A stretch of DNA of 64,000 nucleotides from Tardiphaga robiniae (GCF_013359755.1 NZ_JABMCJ010000067.1:62001-126000), one strand, 5' to 3'. Positions 28,205 to 37,131 are shown, counted from the first letter of the stretch. Numbers and translations: made by a program. The notes: generated by a model not told the origin, from the letters alone.

Positions 28205-28231
28205 ATCCCGCTGCGCGGGATCGCCGCAGCG
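28205..28231. repeat. small alternative-hairpin repeat between divergent genes
   Basis: ATCCCGC-TGC-GCGGGAT (28205-28221) overlaps CGCTGCG (28209-28215) paired with CGCAGCG (28225-28231). The two hairpins exclude each other. It lies in the 275-base gap between atpI (minus) and the kappa-GST gene (plus); the rest of that gap shows nothing recognisable. Confidence 0.45.
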
Positions 28232-28324
28232 CAAGAATGACTTTCGAGGTGATCTATCTTGCACGGCGCAGGGCGCTCTGTTGGAGTACCGCAGAGTTTG
28301 AAAACGCCCCTGCCGGAGCCCGGA

Positions 28325-28948
28325 ATGTCTCAAGAGATCGACTACTATTTTTCGCTGCCATCGCCCTGGGCCTATATCGGCCACACGCTCTTTCGCGATC
28401 TCGTAAGTACTTATGATCTCAAGGTGAATCATAAGCCGGTATTTCTCGGCGATCTGTTCTCGGAAACCGGCGGCCTTCCGCTGGGCAAGCGTCATCCGGT
28501 GCGGCAGCGCTACCGGATGCTTGAATTGCAGCGCTGGCGCGACAAACGCGGTCTCGATTTTCATCTGCAGCCGAAGAACTGGCCATTCGATGGCCGACTC
28601 GCCGATGGTCTGGTGATCGCGGCGCTCGAGGCTGGACACGATCCGGACCCGTTCCTGCGCCGTGCATTTCCCGCGGTCTGGGAAGGTCAGCTCAATCTCG
28701 GCGACACGGCCGTGCTGACCAGGCTGGCGGATGATTCGGGGCTGCCGGGCGCGAAACTGCTAGAGCGCGCAGCGTCCAGCGATGTGGCTGCGATATACGA
28801 ACAGAACCGTCAGGAGGCGATTGCGGCTGACGTGTTCGGCTCGCCGGCCTATGTGCTCAACGGTGAAGTATTTTGGGGGCAGGACCGGCTCGAATTGCTG
28901 GCTGATGCGTTGAAGGCGAAGCGGGCGCCTTTCAAATCTCAAATCTGA
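28325..28948 (+). CDS. 2-hydroxychromene-2-carboxylate isomerase (kappa-class GST / DsbA fold)
   Basis: A 207-residue DsbA-fold protein. The opening YYFSLPSPWAYIG is the kappa-GST/HCCA isomerase signature, in which the Ser replaces the DsbA CXXC and activates glutathione. It probably isomerises an aromatic degradation intermediate or acts on other glutathione conjugates. VFGSPAYVLNGEVFWGQDRLELL is the family C-terminal motif. I chose the ATG at 28325 (MSQEIDYY); the frame is open 22 codons further upstream. No aromatic catabolism genes are adjacent, so the substrate is open. Confidence 0.92.
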   Translation: MSQEIDYYFSLPSPWAYIGHTLFRDLVSTYDLKVNHKPVFLGDLFSETGGLPLGKRHPVRQRYRMLELQRWRDKRGLDFHLQPKNWPFDGRLADGLVIAALEAGHDPDPFLRRAFPAVWEGQLNLGDTAVLTRLADDSGLPGAKLLERAASSDVAAIYEQNRQEAIAADVFGSPAYVLNGEVFWGQDRLELLADALKAKRAPFKSQI

Positions 28949-29004
28949 GCACATTTGAGAGTAAAGGCGGCTATCGCCCCGAACTCGCAACGCGGAGCAT
29001 CTCC

Positions 29005-29541
29005 ATGAAGAATGCTGTGGTGCGTTTTGCCTCCCCCGGACAGCCCATGCGGTACGCTGCGCGGGTTGGCGCGGTTCTGATGGCCGGGATCGTCAGTGCG
29101 TCTGCGCAGGCCCTCCCGGACATCGAGAATGGCCGTTATTCGCTGTCGCCGATCGCTGAAGGCGTCATCCGCCTGGATACCCGCACCGGCACGGTTTCGA
29201 CATGCACGGATAAGGGATCCGGCTGGGCCTGCTATGTCTTGCCGGATGAACGTGCCGCGCTCGATACCGAGATCGGGCGGTTGCAGAGGGACAACGACAA
29301 GCTGAAGGCGGAGCTTGCCCAGCGCGGTCCAGCCGTCGCCGGCAAGACCGATGAAGCGCTCCCGAAGCAGGATTCGCTGAAGCCCGGAAAACCAGGGAGT
29401 GCGGATGGCGAGAGGAAGATCGAGATTCCGCTGCCGAGCGAACGCGACGTCGATCGGGTGATGGCCTTTGTCGAAAACGCGTGGCGTCGCCTTGTCGACA
29501 TGGCCAGCCGCATCCAGCGCGATTCCAGCGGGAAGATCTGA
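29005..29541 (+). CDS. exported protein of unknown function with coiled coil
   Basis: A 178-residue protein. A signal peptide precedes AQALPDIENGRYSL (cleavage near residue 37). A compact domain follows with two cysteines (TVSTCTDKGSGWACYVLPDER), then a coiled coil beginning about residue 90 (EIGRLQRDNDKLKAEL), then a Pro/Lys-rich linker and an amphipathic C-terminus (RVMAFVENAWRRLVDMASR). The arrangement of RLDTRTGTVS-C-x8-C is one I have seen in proteins annotated as hypothetical in related bacteria. The envelope is its likely location. No partner is evident. Confidence 0.8.
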   Translation: MKNAVVRFASPGQPMRYAARVGAVLMAGIVSASAQALPDIENGRYSLSPIAEGVIRLDTRTGTVSTCTDKGSGWACYVLPDERAALDTEIGRLQRDNDKLKAELAQRGPAVAGKTDEALPKQDSLKPGKPGSADGERKIEIPLPSERDVDRVMAFVENAWRRLVDMASRIQRDSSGKI

Positions 29542-29684
29542 GCGCTGCGAGTTTAGCGCCGGATGGCAGCGCTCACATAGCTGACTGGTATTATCGCAGC
29601 GCCTTTTGCCGCGATATCGAGAATAATTCGGTACTAGCAGAGAGGAGCCAAATCGTACGTTTTTCGACTTAAGGGAGCACTTTG

Positions 29685-29906
29685 ATGCCGAGATTTTATT
29701 TTGATCTCGTCGATGGGACGACCGTGCCCGACGCTTCCGGGCAGATTTTGCGCAATGAATTGCTGGCCGCTGAGGTCGCCGACAAGCTCGCAGGCGATAT
29801 TTACAAGATCAGGCCCGAGCTCCGCGGCAAGCACTTCGCCATTTCCGTCCGCAACGAAGAGGGCGAGGAAATTCACCGCGCAGATGTGGTTAGCTCTGAC
29901 GATTAA
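29685..29906 (+). CDS. DUF6894-like small protein
   Basis: A 73-residue soluble protein. MPRFYFDLVDG at the N-terminus, with a D-x-x-G and a final EEGEEIHRADVV, matches the small DUF6894 family that is abundant in Hyphomicrobiales. AAGGGAG lies 7 bases before the ATG at 29685; an in-frame TTG immediately before is not needed. Function is unknown. Confidence 0.8.
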   Translation: MPRFYFDLVDGTTVPDASGQILRNELLAAEVADKLAGDIYKIRPELRGKHFAISVRNEEGEEIHRADVVSSDD

Positions 29907-29921
29907 CGCAGTGCGCAGCTC

Positions 29922-30083
29922 TTATTTGCGGTCGAGCCCGATATCGTCGCCATCGCCATGGATGGCGTCGCGGTCGGCTTGATCGGTCTTGTCTGCGTCC
30001 TTAATCACCGCTTTCTCCTGCGCGCGCTGTTCGTCCTTGCGTGGCCCCGGCCCCGGAATGTCCCTTGATGTTTTAGGCTTCAT
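29922..30083 (-). CDS. 53-residue charged small protein of unknown function
   Basis: A short frame below usual length cutoffs. It begins MKPKTSRDIPGPGPRKDEQR and ends GDGDDIGLDRK, with no hydrophobic segment and about 45 percent charged residues, so it is probably disordered. AAGGGA lies 7 bases upstream of the ATG, and the frame has a stop 15 bases past the convergent DUF6894 gene. Similar small proteins are, as far as I recall, conserved in Bradyrhizobium relatives. It is divergent from yjbQ by 91 bases. Confidence 0.6.
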   Translation of the reverse strand: MKPKTSRDIPGPGPRKDEQRAQEKAVIKDADKTDQADRDAIHGDGDDIGLDRK

Positions 30084-30174
30084 GGCGTTTTCCCTTGTCC
30101 ATCCTGATTGAAGTGGGAACGCCATCTCGGCGTTTTGGTTCATCAGAAGATCCACCAGTCGAAAGGTTCGCGTC

Positions 30175-30645
30175 GTGACATCAGCCAGATCCATCACGCA
30201 CAGCGCGCTGTCTGCAGTTCGCATCGAAACCGTCGTGTCGTCGCTACTGACGGTGCAGACATCCGGTGCGGGTTTCGTCGATCTGACCCGCGAGGTCGGC
30301 AAATTCCTGAGCGAGATCGGGGCCCGTGAAGGTGCGTTGACGCTGTTCGTCCGCCATACCTCAGCGTCGCTCACCATCCAGGAAAACGCCGATCCTTCCG
30401 TGCTGGTCGATCTCATGAAAACGCTCGATCGTCTTGCGCCTCAGGATTTTAACTGGACGCACGATACGGAGGGTCCCGACGATATGCCGGCGCATGTTCG
30501 TACCATGCTGACCGCAACCTCGCTGCACATCCCGGTTCTGTCAGGCAAGCTCGCGCTTGGAACCTGGCAGGGGATCTATCTGATCGAACACCGCGCCCGC
30601 CCGCATCGCCGCGAGGTGGTGCTGCAGTTCGTCGGCGCGACCTGA
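30175..30645 (+). CDS. YjbQ family protein (UPF0047)
   Basis: A 156-residue protein with the family's conserved H-T-S-A-S-L-T-I-Q-E-N segment (near residue 61) and the metal-site H of LGTWQGIYLIEHRARPHRREV. YjbQ proteins have thiamin phosphate synthase activity in vitro, but their physiological role is unsettled. The start is GTG at 30175 with GAAAGG about 9 bases upstream. It ends 101 bases before the convergent transporter gene. Confidence 0.9.
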   Translation: MTSARSITHSALSAVRIETVVSSLLTVQTSGAGFVDLTREVGKFLSEIGAREGALTLFVRHTSASLTIQENADPSVLVDLMKTLDRLAPQDFNWTHDTEGPDDMPAHVRTMLTATSLHIPVLSGKLALGTWQGIYLIEHRARPHRREVVLQFVGAT

Positions 30646-30666
30646 CGCTCGCAGATCTGCCGAAAC

Positions 30667-30696
30667 AAAAAAAAGGCCGCGGATTGCTCCGCGGCC
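30667..30696 (-). terminator. intrinsic terminator of the MHS transporter gene
   Basis: GGCCGCGGA (30675-30683) pairs with TCCGCGGCC (30688-30696) around TTGC. Eight A residues to the left give a U run on the minus-strand transcript coming from the transporter. Confidence 0.85.
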
Positions 30697-30746
30697 GGTT
30701 TGTCGTCGTCGTGTCTGCCGGCAGCCAGGCTGCCGGCTGGGCGAGA

Positions 30747-32438
30747 TTAGTTCGCGCTGATATCGACGTCCTTGGTCTCCGGCAGGAAGAAGAAGCCGAC
30801 GACCACGGTGATTGCCGCGAAGATGATCGGGTACCACAAGCCGGCATAGATATCGCCGGTCGAGGCCACGATGGCGAAGGCGGTCGCCGGGAGAAGTCCG
30901 CCGAACCAACCGTTGCCGATGTGGTAGGGCAGCGACATCGAGGTGTAGCGGATCTTGGTCGGGAACAGTTCGACCAGCATTGCCGCGATCGGCCCGTAGA
31001 CCATGGTCACGAACAGCACCAGGACGAACAGCAGTCCGATCACCGCCGCGACCTGCGGACGGAAGATATCGAACGGATGCGCCATCTTCACGATCTGCGC
31101 GTCGCCCGCCTTGGGATAGCCCGCCGCCTGAACCGCTGCGAGAACCTGCGGGTTCGACGCTGCAGCCGCGGTGTAGGGCACGTCCTTGCCGTTGACGACG
31201 ACCTTCACGCCCGAGCCCGCTGCACCGTAGGCGGTCGAGTACTTGACCGACGACTGGGCCAGATAGGCGCGGGCCGTATCGCAAGGCGTGGAGAACACGC
31301 GGGTGCCGACCGGGTTGAACAGATCGCCGCAAAGCGCGGGATCTGAAACGACTTCCACCTTCACGGTCTCGATCGCCTTTTCCAGCGTCGGGTTGGCGTT
31401 GGTGGTGATCATCCGGAAGATCGGGAAGAAGGTCAGCGCTGCGATCAGGCAGCCTGCCAGAATGATCGGCTTGCGGCCGATCTTGTCGGACAGGGCGCCC
31501 CAGAACACGAAGAAGCCGGTGCCGAGCAGCAGCGACCACGCGATCAGGAGATTCGCGGTGTAACCGTCGACCTTGAGGATCGATTGCATGAAGAACAGCG
31601 CGTAGAACTGGCCAGTGTACCAGACCACGCCCTGGCCCATCACGCCGCCGAACAGTGCGATCAGCACGATCTTGGCGTTGCTCCAGTTGCCGAAGGCTTC
31701 GGTGAGCGGAGCCTTGGAGCCCTTGCCCTCGTCCTTCATCTTCTGGAACACGGGCGATTCATTCAGGCGCAGACGGATCCAGACCGAGATGCCGAGCAGA
31801 ACCACCGAGACCAGGAACGGAATTCTCCAGCCCCAGGCGGCGAATTCAGGCTCGCCTAGCGCCGACCGCGTGAACAGGATCACGAGCAGCGACAGGAACA
31901 GGCCGAGCGTGGCCGTGGTCTGAATGAACGACGTGTAGTAGCCGCGCTTGCCGGCCGGCGAGTGCTCCGCCACGTAGGTCGCCGCACCGCCATACTCGCC
32001 GCCGAGCGCAAGGCCCTGCAGCAGGCGCAGGCCGATCAGGATGATCGGAGCCGCGATGCCGATGGTCGCTGCGTTAGGCAGGATGCCGACGATGAAGGTC
32101 GACAGGCCCATGATGAGGATGGTGACGAGGAACGTATACTTGCGGCCGACGATGTCGCCGACGCGTCCGAACACGATGGCGCCAAACGGACGAACGATGA
32201 AGCCCGCGGCGAAGGCCAGCAGCGCGAAGATGTCGCGCGTGGCCTGATTGAACATCGGCAGCTTGGTGGCGGGATCGATCACGCCGAAGAACTGCGCGCC
32301 GATGATGCCGGCCAGCGAGCCGAACAGGTAGAAGTCATACCATTCGAAAACAGTGCCGAGCGATGACGCGAAGATGACGAAGCGTTCGTCCTTCGTCATC
32401 CCTTGGGCTTTCGCCGATGTAGCTGCGATGGTGGACAT
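30747..32438 (-). CDS. MHS-family MFS transporter (organic acid:H+ symporter)
   Basis: A 563-residue major-facilitator protein of the metabolite:H+ symporter type. The N-terminal WYDFYLFGSLAG and GRVGDIVGRKYTF motifs, then RLLQGLALGGEYGGAATYVAEH, are diagnostic. A hydrophilic insert of about 90 residues (near 375-465, with two cysteines) separates helices of the C-terminal half. I chose the ATG at 32438, with GGGGAG upstream. It is divergent from a LuxR-type response regulator whose partner kinase carries a solute-symporter domain; uptake of acetate or another short carboxylate is a fair guess, not shown. Confidence 0.9.
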   Translation of the reverse strand: MSTIAATSAKAQGMTKDERFVIFASSLGTVFEWYDFYLFGSLAGIIGAQFFGVIDPATKLPMFNQATRDIFALLAFAAGFIVRPFGAIVFGRVGDIVGRKYTFLVTILIMGLSTFIVGILPNAATIGIAAPIILIGLRLLQGLALGGEYGGAATYVAEHSPAGKRGYYTSFIQTTATLGLFLSLLVILFTRSALGEPEFAAWGWRIPFLVSVVLLGISVWIRLRLNESPVFQKMKDEGKGSKAPLTEAFGNWSNAKIVLIALFGGVMGQGVVWYTGQFYALFFMQSILKVDGYTANLLIAWSLLLGTGFFVFWGALSDKIGRKPIILAGCLIAALTFFPIFRMITTNANPTLEKAIETVKVEVVSDPALCGDLFNPVGTRVFSTPCDTARAYLAQSSVKYSTAYGAAGSGVKVVVNGKDVPYTAAAASNPQVLAAVQAAGYPKAGDAQIVKMAHPFDIFRPQVAAVIGLLFVLVLFVTMVYGPIAAMLVELFPTKIRYTSMSLPYHIGNGWFGGLLPATAFAIVASTGDIYAGLWYPIIFAAITVVVGFFFLPETKDVDISAN

Positions 32439-32811
32439 GTTTGAATCGCTCCCCAAATCCGTTGCAAAATTTATTGTGGCTTCTCGCTCGCTGCGCCGAA
32501 CTTCTGTCGGCTCATTGCAGAGAACTTCGATGCAAAAGGTAGCATTGCGGGGAAATGCGACCCAATACGACTTTAGGCCGTGCGCAAGGGGGCTGTGCGC
32601 AGACGTCGCAGTGGCGAAAACGTCCTTCTGGCCGTGAGCGTGCATATGAAATATTGCGCCGCACAATGGCCCGCGTTCACCAATTTACCGCGTGGCAGCA
32701 TTGGACGCTTGCAAGACGTTGTCGCGCGGGGGACACTTGTGGCGAAATGCGCTTTTGCGCGTCGTCTCAACGCGGTCGCTGGTTCGCCGCAAGATTTTTG
32801 CATGGATTTTG
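32439..32811. other. 373-base gap between divergent transporter and response regulator
   Basis: No gene was found. It must hold both promoters and, if the response regulator controls the transporter, its binding sites. AT-rich patches occur near 32460-32480 and 32645-32660. No strong palindrome was identified by eye. Confidence 0.45.
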
Positions 32812-33492
32812 ATGACCGTTATCGCTCCCTCGCGCCTCATTATTGCCGACGATCATCCGTTGTTCCGCGGTGCATTGCGGCAGGCGGTCAGCAGTGTGCT
32901 GCCGACGACCACGGTTGATGAAGCCGGTACGTTCGAGGATCTGACCAAACTGCTGGAACAGGATTCCGACGTCGATCTGATCCTGCTCGATCTGTCGATG
33001 CCCGGGATCAGCGGATTCTCGGGACTGATTTACCTCCGAGCACAGTATCCCGCGATTCCGGTGGTTATCGTCTCCGCCAGCGATGACGTCGGTACGATCC
33101 GCCAATCGCTGGACTTTGGCGCGTCAGGCTTCATTCCAAAGCGCTTCGGCGTCGATACGCTGCGCGACGCCATCGTGCGCGTGATGGATGGCGACGTCTG
33201 GGTTCCACCGGACGTCGACATGTCCGCAGCGGCCGATCCGGAAATGAGCAAACTGCGCGATCGGCTGGTGACGCTGACGCCGCAGCAGGTCCGCGTGCTG
33301 ATGATGCTGTCGCAAGGACTGCTCAACAAGCAGATCGCCTATGAGCTCGGCGTGTCCGAGGCGACCATCAAGGCGCATGTCTCGGCGATCCTGCAGAAGC
33401 TCGGCGTCGAGAGCCGCACCCAGGCGGTGATCGCCGCGGCAAAAATAGCCGGCGGCCAGTGGCGCCAGGGCGAACAGACGCCGCAGCAGTAG
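32812..33492 (+). CDS. LuxR/NarL-type response regulator (CrbR/ErdR-like)
   Basis: A 226-residue regulator. The receiver domain has the acidic pair DD at residues 13-14, the phospho-acceptor D60 in LILLDLSMPG and a conserved K near 109. The DNA-binding domain (about residues 150-210) reads LTPQQVRVLMMLSQGLLNKQ and GVSEATIKAHVSAIL, a canonical LuxR HTH. I chose the ATG at 32812; the frame is open upstream with no conserved sequence. It converges on an SSF-domain hybrid kinase 121 bases away, the pairing known for CrbS/CrbR in acetate utilisation. Confidence 0.9.
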   Translation: MTVIAPSRLIIADDHPLFRGALRQAVSSVLPTTTVDEAGTFEDLTKLLEQDSDVDLILLDLSMPGISGFSGLIYLRAQYPAIPVVIVSASDDVGTIRQSLDFGASGFIPKRFGVDTLRDAIVRVMDGDVWVPPDVDMSAAADPEMSKLRDRLVTLTPQQVRVLMMLSQGLLNKQIAYELGVSEATIKAHVSAILQKLGVESRTQAVIAAAKIAGGQWRQGEQTPQQ

Positions 33493-33506
33493 CGACATCG
33501 CTCCGG

Positions 33507-33604
33507 CCTCATGGTGAGGAGGCGCACTTGCGCCGTCTCGAACCATGAAATGCTAAGACACCATCCTTCGAGACGCGACGAAGATGTCGCTCCTCAGGAT
33601 GAGG
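33507..33604. repeat. palindromic intergenic repeat
   Basis: CCTCATGGTGAGGAG (33507-33521) pairs with CTCCTCAGGATGAGG (33590-33604) at 13 of 15 positions. An inner CGTCTCGAA (33534-33542) pairs with TTCGAGACG (33567-33575). It fills the gap between the convergent response regulator and kinase. The CTCATGGTGAGGAGGC...TCCTCAGGATGAGG pattern is one I recall as common in Bradyrhizobium-type intergenic DNA. Confidence 0.7.
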
Positions 33605-33612
33605 GCAGAGCC

Positions 33613-36600
33613 CTATTCCGCCGCGATCATCTGCTGCGTGCGCCACTGCCCAAGCAGTGCGCGCAGCGACGCCGGCTTCACCGGTTTGTTCAGCACCGCG
33701 ATCTTGTCCTGCCGCGCGGCTGACTGCACATGCGGGCTGCGGTCGGCGGTGATCAGGATGGCCGGAATTTCCTTGCCGAAACGGTTGCGGATTTCCCGGA
33801 TCGCGGCGACGCCGTTGCCGCGGTCGAGATGATAATCGACCAGCAGGCCCGTGAGGCGGCGGCCCGAGCCCTGGATTTCGGCAATCGCATTCATCGCGGC
33901 TTCCGGATCAGGGACTGCGACGACCTCGGCTCCCCAGGCCTGCAGCAGCGTCTTCATGCCATCGAGAATCGCCATGTCGTTCTCGATACAGACAACGAGC
34001 GTGCCCGACATCGGTGACTTCGACAGAGGCGTCGCGCTGGTGACCGCGGTGGTGTGATTGATCGCCTTGGCCACCGGCACCGTCACCGAGAAGAACGAGC
34101 CGCCGCTGCGATTGGAATCCAGCGCGATGCCGTGATTGAGCACATGGGCGAGGCGCTTGACGATCGACAGACCGAGCCCGAGGCCACGCGCGATCCGCGC
34201 GCCCTGTTCGAGCCGGTGAAATTCCTTGAATATCTCGCCGCGCTTGAGAATCGGGATGCCGACGCCGGTGTCGTAGATGCCGATCTGCAAGGCCTTGCCG
34301 CGGCGCCGGCAGCCGACCAGCACGCGGCCATGCGGCGTGTATTTGATCGCGTTCGAGATCAGGTTCTGCAGAAGACGCCGCAGCATCAGGCGATCGGATT
34401 CCACGGGCAGTGAGCACGGCACGAATGTGAGCTTGACGCCGCGGGCGTGTGCAATCGGTGCATATTCGATCTCGAGCGAGCGCATCAGGTCGCCGATGCG
34501 GAAGCTGGAAATCGCAGGGCTCATGGCGCCCGCATCCAGGCGCGAGATGTCGAGCAGCGCTCCGAGGATTTCCTCGATGGCCTCCAGCGAGTCGTCAATA
34601 TTCTCGACCAGCCGCGCATCCTCGCCGCCGCTCTTTCGTTCGACCAGGCTGGTGACATAGAGCCGTGCGGCATTGAGCGGCTGCAGAATGTCGTGGCTGG
34701 CGGCGGCCAGAAAGCGGGTCTTTGAGATATTGGCGTCTTCCGCAGTGCTCTTGGCGAGCGCCAGTTCGGAATTCAGTCGCGTCAGCTCCTCAGTGCGGTC
34801 GCGGACGCGTTTTTCCAGCGTGGCATTGGCGCGCTCCAGCGCTTCTGCGGCCTCGAAGCTGGGCGTGACGTCGGAGAAGGTGAGCACGAGCCCGCCATCG
34901 GGCATCTTGTTGGTGCGTACCTCGATGACGATCTGGCGGTCCTGAAGACGTTCAAGATACGGCTCGCCTTCAGTCGTGTAGGCAGCCAACCGCGCCTGCG
35001 TCAGGGTTTCGTTGTCGCCATAGGGCGATGCGCTCTGGATGCCGATGAATTCCAGAATCTCCCGGAGCGGAATGCCGATCTGCACGATCTGCGGTGGCAG
35101 GCCGAGCAGTTCGCCGAACTGCCGGTTTGACACGATTAGCTGCAGGTCGGGGTTGAAGACGGCGATGCCCTGGCGGACGTGATTGAGTGCAGTCTGCAGG
35201 ATCTCGCGATTGAAATGCAGCGCCGCATGCGAATCGTCGAGCAGCTTCAAGGCAGCTTTGGCCGACACCGTGCGCTTGCGCAGCAGTAGCGACATCACCA
35301 CGCGGGACGAGGCTGCGCCAATCGATGACGCGATCAGATATTCTGCGTGCTGCAGCAGTTCGAAATCCGCAGGCGCGGCTGGATCGAGATCGACACGGCG
35401 ACGCGTGGCGAAAGCATCGAAGGATTCGCGCGCGCGGTCCGGGCCGAGATATTGGGTCACGGTGCTGAGAATGTCCTGCACCGTCACCGTGGTCCGCCAG
35501 CGCCGGAATGCCGGTGTGATCGGCGCCAGTGTGTTCGGCACGAAGACGTCAGCCTGCAGCCGTTCGATCGACGACGGGGCCCGCATCAGCGACAGCACGA
35601 TATAGGTCAGGATATTGAGCGACAGACTCCACAGAGTGCCGTGCAGCAGCGGTGGCAATTCAGTGCCGAGCAGGTCCTGCGGCCGCAGCGCCTCGATGCC
35701 GAACGGGCCGTGCTGCAGGAACAGCACGCCTGCGGTACTGCCTTCAAGGAAGCTCGGGATGAACAGCGTATAGGCCCAGACGATGAAGCCGACCACCATG
35801 CCGCCCATGGCGCCACGGGCGGTCGCGCGCCGCCAGATCAGCCCGCCAAAGAAAGCTGGAGCGAGTTGCGCGATGGCCGCAAATGACAGCAGGCCGATGG
35901 CGGCCAGTTGCGTATTGCCGAGTGCGCGGAAATAGAAATAGGCCATCACCATGATGGCGAAGATCGAGAAGCGCCGCGCCTTGAGCAGGAAGTTGCCGAA
36001 GTCGGTCTGCTCATTCTGCGTCTGCGGTCCGCGCCGCAAGACCAGTGGCAACACGATATCGTTGGACACCATAATGGCCAGCGCAACGCATTCGACGATC
36101 ACCATGGCGGTGGCAGCCGACAAACCGCCGATGAACACCGCCATGCTGAGCGCGCTGGAACCGGCTTCGATCGGCAACGCCAGCACATACATGTCGCTGT
36201 CGACGGCGCCGAACGGAAAGGTCACGAGGCCCGCCAGGGCGATCGGAATGACGAACAGGTTGATGGCGATCAGATAGGTGGGAAACAGCCAGCGCGCACG
36301 GCTCACTTCGGAGTCGCTGGAATTCTCGACGACGCTGACGTGGAACTGCCGCGGCAGCAGCATGATGGCGCAGAACGACAGCAGCACCATCGTGAGGAAA
36401 TTGCCGAACGACGGCACATAGTTGATGGCGCGCATCGCCTCCGGTGTCTTCATCGCGCGCTCGACCAGTTCCGAGGGGCCGAACATCCAGAATGTCACGA
36501 AGGCGCCGGCGATGATGAACACCACCAGCTTGACGATGGATTCGGTAGCCACGGCGAGCATCAAGCCGTGCTGATGCTCGGTCGCATTGGTCTGCCTTGT

Positions 36601-37131
36601 GCCGAACAGGACGGCGAACATCGCCATGGCCAGCGTCACGACCAGTGCCATGTCGCCGACGATGGGAACGCCGGCAATGGCCTTGTCCTCGCCGAGGATC
36701 GTTTCCAACGACGACGCGACGGCTTTCAGCTGCAGCGCAATGTACGGAACCGAACCGATGATGGCGATCACGGCCACGGTGGCGGCGACGGCCTGGCTCT
36801 TGCCGTAACGCGCGGCGATGAAGTCGGCGATCGAGGTGATGTTCTGGGTCTTGGCGAGATGGATCACACGCCGCAGCACCGGCGAGAAGAAGGCAAAGAA
36901 CAGGATCGGGCCAACATAGATCGCGAGGAAATCCACGCTCGTCCGGCTGGCCACGCCGACCGAGCCGAAGAACGTCCATGACGTGCAATAGATCGCCAGC
37001 GACAGCGGATAGATGACGGCCTTGGCACGGCCGCTCTGGAACAGCGCGATCCGGTCGCCATAGCTGGCGACGCAAAACAGAAATCCGATGTAGCAGAGGG
37101 CGGCAACAATCACGCCCCAGTCGTGCAGCAT
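33613..37131 (-). CDS. hybrid sensor histidine kinase with N-terminal SSF domain (CrbS-like)
   Basis: An 1172-residue membrane kinase. Residues 1 to about 540 are a sodium/solute symporter (SSF) domain of some 13 helices. A linker region resembling STAC lies near 560-640, then a PAS domain (about 660-780) and a coiled coil. The phospho-accepting histidine is H813 in AASHDILQPL; the N box ISNAIKY and the GLGLGLSIVKRL box mark the ATPase. The last 125 residues are a receiver domain with D1099 in LLVDYHLDRG. I chose the ATG at 37131 (MLHDWG). It probably senses a carboxylate or its flux and signals to the convergent LuxR-type regulator. Confidence 0.92.
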   Translation of the reverse strand: MLHDWGVIVAALCYIGFLFCVASYGDRIALFQSGRAKAVIYPLSLAIYCTSWTFFGSVGVASRTSVDFLAIYVGPILFFAFFSPVLRRVIHLAKTQNITSIADFIAARYGKSQAVAATVAVIAIIGSVPYIALQLKAVASSLETILGEDKAIAGVPIVGDMALVVTLAMAMFAVLFGTRQTNATEHQHGLMLAVATESIVKLVVFIIAGAFVTFWMFGPSELVERAMKTPEAMRAINYVPSFGNFLTMVLLSFCAIMLLPRQFHVSVVENSSDSEVSRARWLFPTYLIAINLFVIPIALAGLVTFPFGAVDSDMYVLALPIEAGSSALSMAVFIGGLSAATAMVIVECVALAIMVSNDIVLPLVLRRGPQTQNEQTDFGNFLLKARRFSIFAIMVMAYFYFRALGNTQLAAIGLLSFAAIAQLAPAFFGGLIWRRATARGAMGGMVVGFIVWAYTLFIPSFLEGSTAGVLFLQHGPFGIEALRPQDLLGTELPPLLHGTLWSLSLNILTYIVLSLMRAPSSIERLQADVFVPNTLAPITPAFRRWRTTVTVQDILSTVTQYLGPDRARESFDAFATRRRVDLDPAAPADFELLQHAEYLIASSIGAASSRVVMSLLLRKRTVSAKAALKLLDDSHAALHFNREILQTALNHVRQGIAVFNPDLQLIVSNRQFGELLGLPPQIVQIGIPLREILEFIGIQSASPYGDNETLTQARLAAYTTEGEPYLERLQDRQIVIEVRTNKMPDGGLVLTFSDVTPSFEAAEALERANATLEKRVRDRTEELTRLNSELALAKSTAEDANISKTRFLAAASHDILQPLNAARLYVTSLVERKSGGEDARLVENIDDSLEAIEEILGALLDISRLDAGAMSPAISSFRIGDLMRSLEIEYAPIAHARGVKLTFVPCSLPVESDRLMLRRLLQNLISNAIKYTPHGRVLVGCRRRGKALQIGIYDTGVGIPILKRGEIFKEFHRLEQGARIARGLGLGLSIVKRLAHVLNHGIALDSNRSGGSFFSVTVPVAKAINHTTAVTSATPLSKSPMSGTLVVCIENDMAILDGMKTLLQAWGAEVVAVPDPEAAMNAIAEIQGSGRRLTGLLVDYHLDRGNGVAAIREIRNRFGKEIPAILITADRSPHVQSAARQDKIAVLNKPVKPASLRALLGQWRTQQMIAAE

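Noticed and set aside
35908-36981. 357-codon plus-strand frame antisense to the SSF domain
   Set aside because: His/Asp/Gly-rich shadow of a membrane domain, without hydrophobic or conserved segments.
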